Shown in pieces: positions 33,608 through 46,610 of a stretch of 64,000 nt of DNA. Position numbers and translations under genes: made by a program. The first letter of the stretch is position 1, and each line of letters opens with the position of its first letter. The notes below the pieces were generated by a model. The model ran no database searches. It saw only the letters and a list, made by a program, of their open reading frames with translations, and was not told the DNA's origin. The DNA is from Posidonia oceanica (taxonomy: Eukaryota; Streptophyta; Magnoliopsida; Alismatales; Posidoniaceae): positions 127,753,001-127,817,000 of the forward strand of contig JAZBRS010000029.1 in the NCBI GenBank assembly GCA_037176725.1. The letters are read 5' to 3'.

Positions 33608-36600
33608 TGTTGACACCCCACTTTGACAGGCTTGATCTGTTGGAATTTCCTGGTAGCTTCTGGATTCAAATCTAGGTCCAAACCTACACAATCCTCTTCA
33701 TCCTTCTCTCCAAAACTAGCCCAAACTTAACCTAGAATTACACCCATTTCCCAAGTCCAAAAACTACTCAAAAACCATAGGAAAACTCACCATTCCCAAC
33801 TTAGCGAACCTACCCAAAAACCCTCAAAATTTTCAAACCAAAACCACTTCCAAAGACCCTAGAAAACCTACGTAAAACTACCCTTTTTCTACACCTCAAA
33901 ACCCTTTCAAAACTTCCCCAAAACTAAACCCAAACCCTAGGTCCAACACTAGAGACCTTAGGCCACACACTCCCCACATTTCACCTCTTTTCAAAGCCTC
34001 TAACCCCTCTATTTACCTAAATTATCCTTTTCTCTCTCCTAGATTATTCTTTTCTCTCTCCAGATTATCCTCCTTCTTTTCACCCCCTTCTCTCCTCTTC
34101 CTCCTCTTCCCTCCTTCTTCTTCTTCTTCTTCTTCCTCAGTTTTCTCCCACGCCAGCTCTCTCTCTCTCATCTTCAAATTTGATTTTCTTCTTCCCTCCC
34201 GATCACCTCAGCCTCCAGCTCATCTCCACCTCTCTCGTGTCTCAACAGCTTCTCCGGGGGGGCATTAATTGCCATCACCTCCGGCCGTCCTTCCTCCACA
34301 GCAGCAGCCTCCTGCCGGTGGAATTCGAATTCCACTGCACGCTCGTCCTCCTTCAGCTGCTTAAAACCCACAGCATCCTCCTCCTTCATCGCCTTTTCGT
34401 CGTCCCCTGAGAGAGAGCAACCAGAGAGCGAGAGAAGCCAGCCAATTCCACTCCTTTCTCCTCATCTGAATCCAGCAGCTTCCTCCTCTTCTTTTCCACT
34501 AATCCAAGCCCCTTCCCAACCAAAAAATCACTCCAAATTCATCCCCCAAAACCACCCAACATCCAGCAACACACTCCACCCGTTCCTCTCCCAAATCCAA
34601 CCCGGAAACTACCCCCAATCCCCTGAAAACACAGCAGCAACCCAACACCACCTCCACTCCAAAATTCTCGTCTACACAGACCCACAAATCCCCCCAAAAC
34701 TCAACCCAACAACTCACCTGATCACCACCTTCCTAAAGCACTAGAGCCTTAGCCATCTCCTCCCCCACAGCCGGAGCCATCCACAGCAAACACCTCTGCC
34801 CATTTTTCTAGAGAATTCACCCGATGACCAAACTTCTTCTCCAGCCCCTTTCCCAGCCCTCCTAAGCATCCACACACACTCACTGAGCATCTTGAAGCTC
34901 ACCGCCGCCTTCCAATCGATCCGGAGAGCAGCGGACACCTCCCCCCACCTCGGGCAACTCCTGCAGCACCCACTGAAGCTGAATCTTCCTCCGGGCCACG
35001 AAGCTTCGCTCCGGACGTCCAGAAAGCATCGGAGCACATCACTAAGTGGATCCCAGCACTCCTGAGCCGACGACGAGCTCTGCAACAGCCGGACGATCTC
35101 CGCCGGCGATCACTGAAGTACCAGACGTCGGGGGAACTCCTCAGCCGCGGAATCAGGTACCGCTCTTCTCCCTTAGTCTAGTTTTTCTCCTCTCGTGCTT
35201 CCTGGCTTGTTAGAATAGGATTCCAGCCCCTCTTCCGCCGAGTCGTTGCCGCCGTCATCTCGTCTTCTCCGGCGAGCTCCGCGACTGGAATCGTCACTCC
35301 AGCAGCAGAACTCACATCCAGGGATCGCCCGAGCTCTGCACTGACCTTAGGAACGCAGCCCTGCCTTCAGATCGCATCGATGACGCGCCGATCGTCCGCT
35401 TCACCTCCGAGCAGGTCTGCAGACCTCCGACGCCGCTTCCGGCCATCTCCAGGCAATGTCATCGCCCTCCGACGCAGCCCAAACCTCCGTCTACCTTCGG
35501 TGAAGCTCGCCGACCAATCAGCGCCTCTCCAGCACCCCCATCCCTCCTCTTCGGCCACTGGTAGCAATCTGCTACAGTGGCCGTTCTTCTGACTATTACT
35601 GTTCATTTATTTTCTGTTTGCTTAGCTAATTTGCCATTAAATTGCATTTTCAACTCCTGTTTTTACTTTATTACATTTTGGTCCTGCCTCTGTTTAAGAT
35701 TCATTTAATTCTGAATTTAAATCTTATTAAATTGCATGAAGAACTTAAAAAACTGTCTAATTGCATGTTGGTCCTTCTACTGTGTTTTCTTTTAATGTTC
35801 ATTTTAGTACAGGCCCTCTGGTTTTCCATTTTTGCATGTTAGTCCTTCAACCAATAATCTGATTTAATGCTTTAATTTTACCTTAGTAAATTGCATTTTT
35901 AAACCCTGTTGTTTTCTTCATTTGCACTTTAGTCCTCTGTTCTGTTAACTTATGCATTTATTTTTCAACTTTTCTTACTGCATTGCATTATTTCCCCCAT
36001 ACTTTCTGATTTTTGCATATAGGTCCTTCATTAATGCATAGCATATGTTTAAATGCATATTTTGCTTATAAAATTACATTTTAGACCCTACATGTTTCAA
36101 AATTACACATAGGTCCTCTGCATGCTTATAAAACTCATTTAAATGCATATTTTTCCTTATAAAATTGCATTTTAGACCCTGCATATTTAAAAATTGCATA
36201 TAGGTCCTCTGTTTGCATTCTCAGACCATTTAAGACCACTGTTTTGCTTACAAAATTGCATTTCAACCCCTGCATGTTAATCCCCCATATGATTTCAAAA
36301 CTTATCCTAATGCATGTTTACCTTGTAAAATTGCATTTTGAACCCTGCATTTTGCAAAATTGCACTCAAACCCTCCAGTTTTCAAAAATCATGCATAAAA
36401 GCCCCCTAACTTTTCAAAATCTTTGCATTTAGACCCCTACTTTTTCAAAAATTGCACAAAAGTTCCCAAGTTTTCTAAAAAATCATCCTTAAGTCTTTTC
36501 TTGCATTTCTGCATGCATTGCATTCGTGCATTCTTGCATTTGGCATTCCTGCACACACTTAAGCATTCTTAGCTCCCATTTACATGGGAGGACCTGTTTT

Positions 36601-38199
36601 GCACACCCCTAGGACCTCCTGTACACCTAGATCCATTCTTCTCCTCTGTTCTGGCCCCTCTGCCGTGAAGCTGAGATATCTTTAGATCTAGCTGTTGGAT
36701 CTTCTCAACCAAGCTACCTGGATGACCCCAGCGGAGCGCTCTTCAGCATGGACCAAGCAGTTCTCAAATCGGACTTCAGATTCCCAAGGTAAGTCCTCCT
36801 GAACCCCTGCACAGCATTCATTTGCACACCATTTGCATTGCAAGCATTGTTTTTGCTTTCTGATTTCTCGAGCATGTAGATTAGGACTCCCTCTTCTTAT
36901 CTATCAACTCTGCCTCCTTTTTTCGCGTACCCCTAGTGCTTTGTGTTGCGTTTCCCCTGGATTCACCACTAATTGTAACTTTCTTCCCCCTTTTCCACGA
37001 TCCGATAGCATCGCGAGCTTTTGGCAGCATGCGAGACACATCGTGGGACACTTTGGTGGGAAACAGTCACAAAACAGTGGTAATCCCTCCACTTGCTTCT
37101 CTTCCCCTTTATAAGTCTTCACACCTACTTTGCGCGGTCCTTAAACAATGCCTGTTCTCACACACGCACTGTTTGCTTCCCCCTTGCTTCTCTTGCTCTT
37201 CCTCCTTGCATCTGCATCTGTATGGCTTTATCGATGTTTTATTTCACCTGCTTTGGCACCATTTCGCGTGCCCACTTTGCTTTTGACACTGTTTTGCATG
37301 CCTGCTTTGCTTTTGGCACCATTTTGCGTGTCCGCTCTGTCTTTGGCACAGTTTCGCGTGCCCGCTTTGTTTCTCGTACCGTTTTGCATGCAGGCTTTAT
37401 TTTCTCGCACCGTTTCGCGTGTCACTTTGTTTTCTGCACCGGTTTGCGTGCTGGCTTTGTTTTCTTGCACTGTTTCGCGTGCCACTTCTGTTTCTCGCAT
37501 TATTTTGCGTGTTTTATGCTGTTTTCTCTTGCATGTCGCCCGCATTGCTTGGTTTTACTGCCATTTTGCTTTTTCGCTTGCATTTGCATATAGGGCAGTG
37601 ATGCTTACTGCCTGGAGTTCTCACGAGTCAGGTTTCGACTGGTTCGGAACACAGACAGCGTTGCTGAGCACTTAGACTGCACGTTTACTTTCCTGCATTG
37701 CATCCCATCACTTAGAGCACACCTATGAGCATTCATTGGCATTTAGGCATTCAAACCTGCATTCTCCTGCGTATGCGAGCGTAAGCCTAGAAAGACCGAT
37801 TCTCGGGGGTGCCTAACACCTTCCCCGCACGTAACAGGAGTCCTTGCTCAGTCTTTTGGCCTGCAATGACCATATTGCCCTTATCCTAGGCATGAGTCAT
37901 CTCATTTGCATTCATTTGCATTTGTTTTCTTTTTGCATTGCTTCGCATTGCATCCTTTGCTTGGTTTTGCGTGTTAACTCTCACATTACCCCGGTTTTCC
38001 TTGTCTCCCGATAATAGACACAGTGGCGACTCTGAATTGTCTTATCTTCTTCTTTTCTTATCTTTTCTCCTCTGTTTTAAGTGTTTTCGAGTTGAGCCCT
38101 CCTCCTCGGACATAGCCGCTTATAGTGAGCCTGATTCCGATCGGTGCACACGAGCTTCTGGCAGTGTGCATGGACGATCTGAACACCGGGATTACTATA
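33608..38199 (+). mobile_element. Element B: 5' LTR (4,592 bp)
   Basis: Starts TGTTGACACCCC and ends ATTACTATA. Against the 3' LTR it lacks about 1.17 kb after position 34100, where both flanks are CT-rich; it also has fewer units in the internal array (37240-37510) and small indels. Much of 35.6-36.5 kb is T-rich with repeated TTGCATTTTAGACCC-like phrases. No gene is supported. Confidence 0.93.
37240..37510 (+). repeat. Internal tandem array of B 5' LTR
   Basis: Units of about 30 bp with CTTTGGCACCGTTTTGCGTG and CCCGCTTTG. The 3' LTR has about four more units (57054-57435). Apparent ORFs across it are artefacts of the period. Confidence 0.85.
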
Positions 38200-38200
38200 G

Positions 38201-38218
38201 TGGCGACTCTGCTGGGGA
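38201..38218 (+). promoter_or_regulatory. Primer binding site of element B
   Basis: TGGCGACTCTGCTGGGGA, one base after the LTR end; like the 3' end of tRNA-Arg. An upstream partial copy TGGCGACTCTG lies inside the LTR at 38024 (and 57967 in the 3' LTR). Confidence 0.85.
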
Positions 38219-39535
38219 TGCTAGACTCTGGCTTTCATTTCTGGCTTTTCGCTCGCCACTTTCGCAGTTCTGCTTGCCTTTGTTTGCCTCTTTGCCTATT
38301 TTGGTCGCTCTTCTGTGCAAACTCCTAGCAAGTCGCCTCATGGTTACTTTGCTTAGGTTTTGCACCCCCCTTGACTACTTTTGCCTTGGTTTTTGCTCCA
38401 TTTTGCTCTACTTTGTCCAATTTGCTTGTTTACTTACTTATTTCCTTGCTTCTGCTCTTATGTACTTTACAGCTTACCTATCTTTACTCTATTTTTCTTG
38501 CTTACTTATTATTATTTTATTTCCCGTACAATGCATGTCTACATACTTGTTTGGCAACAATGCATGCTTTTTGAATGATGAATGCTTTCTTTTACACATT
38601 TGCTATGTCAATACGCACGCACATGCCCTGTATATATGCCTTTTGACATGATGAATGCTTTCTCTTCACTATCATGCTCACGAACACTCGCACATGCCAT
38701 GCACCTGCCTTTTGCTGTGTTGTATGCTGTTTGCCTACCATACTTGACTGATTTTCTTCCCTTTTGCACATGCCATGCCTAGGATAGTAAAGACTATTTG
38801 CTCTCCCTGTGGTTAACTAAAAGTGGCAAGTAAAAAGAACTTCTAGGAGCAACTAGAGACTCCAAACAATCCTGCACTCCCTTGGGTTAATAAAATGCGC
38901 AAGATAAAAAACTTTAAGCATTTCCATAAGCATCATATAGGGCATGCATTCTTCTCATCTAAGTCCACCTACTAGTTTGCGAAGGATGGTCCCGACCCCT
39001 TGTTCCACCACTTTTGGCGTGGGCCAAGTCAGTCAGTCTGTCCCACCTTTGTCCAGGGGTTGTGTCGGTGTAGTGGAGTGTACTGCCCACGCTTTGGCGG
39101 GGTCAGGGCCACCAACGCACCACCCTGTTATTTCCTCAGCTCTGGCTAGGAGTTCGACAGGGAACCTACTTTTTCTGACCTGAGTCGGTGACCCGTACAC
39201 CTGGGGATACCCGAAGTAGATCACCTACTAGGATACACTAGATAGGTGAGGGGGCATACTAGAAAGCACACATATCATTCATGCCATCTAACTTAACTCA
39301 TTTGCATCTGTCTTTCAGTTTCTATTCCTTGTTTGTCTCTGTCTGTGTCAGCAGTGATCGATAAGCGAGTTCCCCTTGCTCGAGCTCAAGTACTAACCCT
39401 TTCTGACACTCCTGATGCGACCTTGCTTACGACCATTCCCCTTCTGAGCTATCTACATTTGCGACGATAGCTCCTATTAGGAATCGCCGTTTGCATACTC
39501 GTCGCCGCCCTATTCTCACGTGCTCAAGGTCAGCA
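38219..39535 (+). other. Element B: untranslated leader
   Basis: No gene. The blocks at 38.88-39.07 kb are shared with the leader of C. T-rich sequence occupies 38.3-38.8 kb. Confidence 0.65.
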
Positions 39536-42500
39536 ATGGCCCAGTACGTCAGTGAGCCTCTCTTTACTCCTGTCACAGAGGGTGTTTCCACTCCGGCTCC
39601 TCCGATTGCTCCTTCTGCCCCTTTTGTTCCCCCTCTAATGCTAGGGTTTCCTCCCCTGACGCCACTAGGATCTCAGTATGTCCTAGGACACTGGCAAGCA
39701 TCTCTTCCTCCGGATCCGGTCGCCGAGTCTATCTTGATGACCGTTACTCACGTTTCGGAGACATCATTGCCCCCTCCTTGCCAAGGATACGTCACCTTTG
39801 ACATCCCTCCTACCGCTGCTGCGACTTTCGCTATAGCACCTACTACCCCCAGACAGTCTGTGTCCGTGCCATTTGCCTCTCAATCCTCGCCGGCACTGCA
39901 CTTCAGCGTTCCTACTGATGGAACACCTGAGGCTCAGTACCAGCACTTGATGGAGCTTGCCTAGAGACTGCAGGGCATGGCTCTATCGGTTCGTCCTTCC
40001 TGTACTCCTGTCGTTCCTGAGGTTCCTTGAGGCCAGTTCCTGCATTTCAAGCATCTACCTCTACACCTCCGCCTCGACCATTGTCTCAACTGCTCACGGT
40101 TCCGACGATGGGGGCCCGTTTACCGCCTCCTTCTGCACAACACTTGGCACAGCATGCTCCTCTTCCCCCTGGTGGTCAGTCCTTTGGACTGGCAGGAGCC
40201 CAGTATCCCACTGGCTCGCTGTCTGGCATCCCGCCTGTACAGCAACTCGTGCTCCAGCATCCTACCCCTCCCACAGCACAGCATGTCATCTACCCTCCTC
40301 CCTTGCATCAAGCCTAGAACCCTGCATTCATCCCTGCATACACAGTTCCCCAGTACGGATACGCCGGCCATCCCGTTGCTCCACTAGGCGACACTATGGT
40401 TGATCCGGAGGAGCACTTAGGTGCGACCCATTCGACGTATGTGCTCACTACCCCTGCCGATCCCTCTCCTATGGCAGCAAATCCATACCCCATCAACAAC
40501 CGGATGGACGTCTTGGAGAAGGCACTACGACTAGTGCAGGGTACTGAGCACCAGACCTACCAATTTCGGGACCTCTGCTGCTTTCCAGAGGCGGTACTCC
40601 CTCCGAAGTTCAAAATCCTGGACTTCGACAAGTATAATGGTAGGGGCTGCCTCGTAGCACACCTGAAGGCGTATTGTGGTGATCTCGCTCAGCTTCAGGC
40701 TAATGAGAGGTTGCTGATCCGCCTGTTCCAGAAGAGCATGACCAGGCCGGCACTCAAGTGGTTCACATCGCTTGATATGTCAGTCATCAAGACTTGGAAC
40801 GACCTCAGTCAGGCGTTCCTGGAACAATACTCCTTCAACCTCGATCTAGTCCCAAAGTGGGCGGACTTGATCACAATTAAGCAGAATTCCAGCGAGCCGT
40901 TCGGGGAGTACGTCGGCCACTGGCGCACCCTTGCTTCACAGGTCCGAGATAGACCCTCTGACGAGGAGTCTATTGAGATCGTTATCAAAGGAGCGCAGCC
41001 ATCTCTTGGAGCTCTGCTTAGCATCCAACCAATCACTACTTTTGCAGCACTTATCCAAGCTAGAGCGCGCGTGGAGAGTTCTTTGCGGAGTGGCAACTTC
41101 CCGGCTCTCTCAACGTTCACTAAGCAGGCCGCGATCAGCATTAACAATGCCAACAGCAGCACCTCCAATAACAACAGCAGTAGCAGCAACAACCGTCCCA
41201 AGAAGGAGGACTCGTCGAAGACCGCTGTTGCATTCGTCGACTCTCCTGCTGTGCCTGTTCACTTGCCGTCCTGGCCTGCCCCAGCTCAGATGGTGTATGC
41301 TCCTGCACCTAGGAATCCACCCACACCACAGATCACAACCACCGCTAGACCGATCTACCCCACTGCACCGGTTCAGCAAGGCTCATACCAGAGGCAAAGA
41401 AGGCCACCCACTGAGAAGCGGAAGTTCGCCCCACTGGTGGAACCGCTCACGGTCATCTTGCCGAAGGTTGCATCACTCCTGAAGTTCCCGGAGGTTCGCT
41501 CGCCTCCAAATCCATCGAAGTGTCGGGCATTCGACGGACAATTGCTACTCCCTGCGGAACGCAATTCAAGACCTAATCGAATCCAGAACGATTGTGATTA
41601 ACACGCACGAGGCATCCACTCAAGCACACACACATACATCTGCACATTCAGCTGTTCCCCCTCATTCTGGCATCATCCACCAACCTCTACCGGAGCACAC
41701 TTATCCGGGAGAGGCAGGAACCTCAAGCATTCACTCTGTCTTCCCTTCTAGGCCTACTACCTCTATCGTAGACCCTTCTGATCTTATTTCTGATATCTCT
41801 GAGCCTTTCCCTGTTAATCTCTATCTCGTGGTAGTTGCTGGCTCCGAGTCGGGAGTTCACATGATCCGACCGCGTGCCAGGCCGGAGTGCTCCTTCGCAC
41901 CCCCTACTGTGCTTCCTCAGGCTCAACCCCCTGTACATCTCCTAGCTAGGGCCCCGCCTAGATCCCCTGTCCACCTCTTAGGGCGGCCTCAGCTAGAATC
42001 CCCTATACATCTTCTAGGCAGACCTCGGCCAGCCCCTGCCTTCCCACCCCAACAACCTTACCATTTAGATAGACGTCAGTACCCAGTAGGTCCCCCTGTA
42101 ACCCCTCCTGTGCTTGCAACACGTGCTCCGGTGGTTATTGATTTAACCGTGGACACCCATCGCGTCCCTTACAGCTACGCCACAGAAATGTGTGCGGAAG
42201 TAACGCGATTGGGGAGGGTCTACAAACCCCCAGCACCGGCAGTTAGGTCAAATTACTCTGAACCTGCTATGCCCCCACCCTCTAACCAACCCATAGCAGA
42301 TCCGGCCTCAAACCAACCTGTAGTAAGCCAAATCCCTGCCCAACCTGTAGCGGCCCAATCTCCTGCCACTACCCCTTTAGAGCTTGCCAAAACTACCCCT
42401 CCTACTGCCAAGAAAAACCAACCCAAAGCTGACATAACCTCCCAACTTAAGAAGGTCAAAGTCGACATTTCCATTTGGGACCTAATCCACACTTCTGCCG

Positions 42501-42639
42501 AACACCGCAAAGCTTTTCTTCGCGTGTTCCAAGCTGCTCGTGTGTCCCAATCTATTGAGCCTTCGGCCTTGGAAAGCATGGTAGGGATGATTGCGGAGCC
42601 CCAGGTCATCTCTTTTACGAGTGATGAGCTGCCTCCGGT
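39536..42639 (+). pseudogene. Element B: Gag
   Basis: Starts MAQYVSEPLF. A TAG at 39962 (Gln in the sister copy) and a shift near 40020 precede the core, open from 40027 apart from a stop near 40315: DFDKYNGRGCLVAHLKAYC to PSDEESIEIVIKGAQP. A Ser/Asn tract lies at about 41140-41200. The zinc knuckle is damaged: a deletion near 41520 removes its first Cys and His and shifts the frame to that read from 41594. The Pro-rich region after it repeats an R-P-hydrophobic-HLLGRP phrase. Gag is not functional. Confidence 0.85.
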
Positions 42640-43266
42640 GGGGATTAATCACAATCAACCCCTGTTCGTCACGTTCAGTTCAAAAACTTTCGCATTCCCC
42701 TAACGCTGGTTGATAACGGGTCAAGCCTTAACGTCTGCCCCTTGCATACTGCAACTAAGCTCGGATTCAAAGCCGAGGACATCACACCAGCCGTGAAGGG
42801 AATGACAGCTTTTGACAACACCCACCATGACGCTCTGGGGATCCTGATTATTCCTCTCGCCATTGGCCCGGTCGTATTCGATGTAGAATTCTATGTCGTC
42901 GACTTGAAGCCAAACTTCAACTTCCTGCTTGGGCGCCCTTGGCTCCACAAGCATCAGGTCCTTCCCTCGACCCTCCATCGAATGATAAAGTACCGTCACG
43001 GCGATTATGTCATTGTCGTCATGGCAGAGAACTTTGAGAAGGAGCGGATCGAGGCAGTCTCCCCCGTCTCCTCACAAACTATCCCGTTTGACCCCGAGAC
43101 TTCCGAAGCCTTGTATCGCATTAATCGGTGCGAGCCGGTTAACTTCATTCCTGATCTTGAACGCGCCAACTCCTTGGCCGTTCACAACAACCCCTTTCGA
43201 ATGGTCGAGAATGTATGTCACAGGTGGGGTTACATAAAGGGTACACCGCTCGGGCGTCACGGCTAG
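42640..43266 (+). pseudogene. Element B: aspartic protease ending at amber codon
   Basis: Active-site Asp-Asn-Gly-Ser is coded at 42712-42723 (LVDNGSSLNVCP), followed by LIIPLAIGPVVFDV and FNFLLGRPWLHKHQV. A frameshift near 42680 separates it from Gag; from there to the TAG at 43264-43266 the frame is open. The end is GTPLGRHG-amber-GIAEP, as in A and C. Confidence 0.87.
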
Positions 43267-44800
43267 GGGATTGCAGAGCCGATCGTAGCGGTGGAGCAGA
43301 GGAAATCTGAAGGCCTCAGTTATGAGCCCAAGCCCAACGAAGATCACTGCTTTCAGATGAAGGATCAGGAACCAGCCATCCCCAGAGACCTCACTAACTT
43401 CACCAATGCAGGAGTTCTGGAATCAATAGATGATCAAGTCACGGTGCCAACAGAAGATTGGGTCTGCATTAAGGACTACTACTCGGATGAGGAGCAGTCT
43501 GGCGCAGTAGAGGCAGTCCCAACTGGCAGCAAGGCTCTGGTCACCATGGAGGCGCCACGGTCAGTTCGTTTGGCCCTTCCTTCAGCAGATACAGCAGACA
43601 ATTCAGCAGGCTCTGTGGCAGAACTGACAAGCTCTTACATTTTTGCAGCCACATCTGCATTACAAGCACAGGCAGCAGCAGCAGCTCAGAAGTCAGAGAC
43701 ACTCCTTCTGGCACAGTCAGGCAGGCTACCTGCGGTCACAGTCGCATCAGTACTGCTGTCACTCTCTCTGGAGGGACAGTCAGCCAATTCAGTCAGCAGC
43801 GCGACTCGGCCCACTTAAGCAGCCACATCACCGAGAATGCAACCGGCGCAGTCCACTTCACATCCTCCTGCCGCAAAACAGCAACTCTCATGGCAGGCCC
43901 CCATGGCGTCAAAGGCCGCACTCTCACAGTCACAACCAGATACAGAGGACCAATTGAGCACCATAGTCTCCCGACCCTTGAGCCCTCAGAAGAGCACCTA
44001 TGCCTACCCTCTAACTACAACAGTGACCTTGGCAGCATACCCGTCTGTGGCCCTGCTGACTAGTCTGTTTGGATCTCCGATGCCGAAGCTGCCGCTATCA
44101 GGCGCGCCCATGAGCTAAACTATGCAAATACCAAGGGCAGCGATCCATCTTGCAGCCGGGCCAGAGCCGCAAGCCCCCGGCACCTACTACGTCGACTCAC
44201 CCTCGGATGAGGAAGAAGGAGTGGCGATAGAAGCCTAGGTCGATTCATGGATGTCCGACTTAGAGTTACTTTATCAAGAACAGCTCAAGTTAATAGTAGA
44301 AGACCTGGCGGAGCACCAAGCTATAGAAAGGAAAGGGAAAGCCGTGGCTACGGACCCTCCTCTGTGAGGAGACCATGCCTCTATCATGGTCCTAGAAGAA
44401 GACTCAGCAGTACCGGACTCCCCTAGACCAGATGAGCTCATCACTCAGCAACCAAGAGGCGGGTCTAGGTGGTTTGTGCAGCATATGCCTCACTTAGGCA
44501 GTGTGGCAAGCGGTAGTGCCCAGATCAACCGCCAGTCCGGCATACCCTCCACAAGCACACCAGAAGACTTAGAAGAGGAAGCACTAGCAGTCCAAGCAGT
44601 AGCAGTAGCAGAACAGAAAGCAGAATCAGTAACAGAATCATTAGCAGCCTCAGTAGCATGGCCATCAGCAGTATCAGTAACAGAATCAACATGGCCCTCA
44701 GTAGAATCAGCAAGGCCCTCAGCGGCATCAGCAGAGCACTCAGCAGAATCAGTTGGGCCGGAGCAGACAGAAGAAGTTGCCAGGACGGAGGTCACGCACC
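43267..44800 (+). pseudogene. Element B: acidic linker between protease and RT
   Basis: In frame after the amber codon: GIAEPIVAVEQRK, then EDWVCIKDYYSDEEQ near 43456-43500, a Ser/Ala-rich part, a stop at 43816, and later YYVDSPSDEEEGVAIEA near 44188. From 44386 a new open frame holds a Ser/Ala/Val-rich tract coded by TCA/GCA/GTA-type triplets (44577-44757) and continues without a break into RT. Confidence 0.6.
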
Positions 44801-46427
44801 GAGGCTACAAGAATACTCGAGTAAGCGTGACCATCCTGAAGTGTCACCAGGGCCAAGCAGCAGAACACATACACTCTTTCGACATCACAAATCCTTCTTT
44901 TGAGAAAGAGATCCTCTCGGAACTTATTGCTTATGGAGAAGAGGATGATACGGGCGAAAACGAGACAGACGAACCGTTGCCCGAGTTCCAGCCCTACGAC
45001 GACGACCCAGAAGGCCCCAACCTCCATGTTGAAGAAGAAACAGAGGTTGTTAACATTGGCACAGCTGAGGAAGTCAAAGAAGTCCGCATCAGTGCCCAGC
45101 TGTCCCCTCAGGCTCGAGTAGAATTCATCGCATTCCTAAAGGAATATGCGGAAGTCTTCGCCTGGAGTTACGAAGATATGGTTGGCCTTGACATAGAGAT
45201 AGTGGTGCACAATCTATCTCTGGATCCAGATGCCAAGCCAGTAAAGTAGAAGCTGAGAAGATGGCGACCGCAGTGGCTGCTTATGATCAAAGAAGAGATC
45301 ATGAAACAGCACCGAGTTAATTTCCTCAAGGTCGTCCTTTATCCTGAGTGGCTGGCAAACATTGTACCTGTGCCCAAGAAAGACGGCCGCGTCCGGATCT
45401 GCATCGACTATAGGGACCTGAACAAGGCGAGTCCCAAGGACGACTTCCCATTGCCTCACATTGACGTCCTAGTCGACAATACAGCGGGCCACAAGATGCT
45501 CTCCTTCATGGACAGCTTTTCTGGATAAAATCAGATCAAAATGGCAGAAGAAGACATGGAAAAGACTTCATTCATCACCCCTTGGGGAGTCTTCTGCTAC
45601 CAAGTCATGCCGTTCGGGCTAAAGAATGCTGGCGCAACCTATCAGAGAGCTATGACTGCACTATTTCACGACCTCATGCACCAAGAAGTGGAGATCTACG
45701 TAGACGACATGATTGCTAAAACCAAAGAGCCTAAAGATCATCTTGCCTGTCTGAAGAAGCTCTTTACTCATCTACGAAAATACAAGCTGCGCCTGAATCC
45801 CAACAAGTGTGTATTCGGGGTGTCATCTGGCAAACTGCTAGGCTACATTGTTAGCCAAAGGGGGATTGAAGTGGACCCGATGAAGGCCAAAGCCATCATG
45901 GATATGCCTCCCCCTCGAACTGAAAAGGAGGTCAGAGGTCTGCTTGGGTGTTTACAATACATCAGTCGCTTCATTGCACAGCTTACGCCCATCTGTGAAC
46001 CCATATTCAAGCTCCTGAAGAAAAATGCGCAGATTCATTGGAGCGAGGAATGGCAGGCTGCATTTGCCAAGATCAAGCAGCTGCTGGTTAAGCCTCCTGT
46101 CTTGATTCCCCCCACTCCAGGGAGACCCTTACTTCTCTACCTTTCTATCACGCAGCATTCCATGGGTGCCATCTTGAGCCAACATGACAAATCTGGTAGA
46201 AAGGAGCGCGCCATTTACTACCTGAGCAAGAAGTTCAATGAATGCGAAGCCAAGTACAGTACAATAGAGAAGACCTGCCTATCCCTTGTCTGGGCTGCAC
46301 AGAAATTAAGGCACTACCTGATGGCATACCCAGTTCAGCTCTTGTGCCGGCATGATTCTATCAAGTTCCTCTTTAAAAAACCGGCCATGGTTGGCAGATG
46401 TGTTAAGTGGCAGGTGCTACTGTCTCA
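44801..46427 (+). pseudogene. Element B: reverse transcriptase and first RNase H
   Basis: AWSYEDMVGLD, CIDYRDLNKASPKDD and YVDD (45697-45708), thumb, then RNase H (GRPLLLYLSITQHSMG, RAIYYLSKKFNECEAKYS). Only two stops occur: TAG at 45247 (Gln in C) and TAA at 45526 (Tyr in A and C). The domain ends at VKWQVLLSQ, where a deletion joins it to the end of integrase. Confidence 0.92.
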
Positions 46428-46610
46428 GGAGACCTTATTCTGCGCGCCATTCACTTACCTAACGGTCGAGGGAAATTCCAACCTAACTGGTGTGGCCCCT
46501 TTGTGGTGAAACATGTCTTTTTGGGCAGCGCTGTAACTCTTGAGGATATGGATCAGGTCGAGCAGTCTGAGCCCATCAACCTCTGCTACCTCAAGAAGTA
46601 CTATCAGTAG
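46428..46610 (+). pseudogene. Element B: C-terminal fragment of integrase after internal deletion
   Basis: After CTGTCTCAG the sequence jumps to GGAGACCTTATTCTGCG, the GDLILR motif of the integrase C terminus, and ends NLCYLKKYYQ-stop at 46608-46610. About 1.7 kb (second RNase H, integrase zinc finger and catalytic core) is missing relative to A. The fragment is out of frame with RT. CAG is shared by both edges. Confidence 0.92.

Noticed and set aside
37093..37675. Overlapping open frames in the B LTR with repeated LALFRVP or FACHF peptides
   Set aside because: They run across the 30-bp LTR array and have no counterpart outside it.
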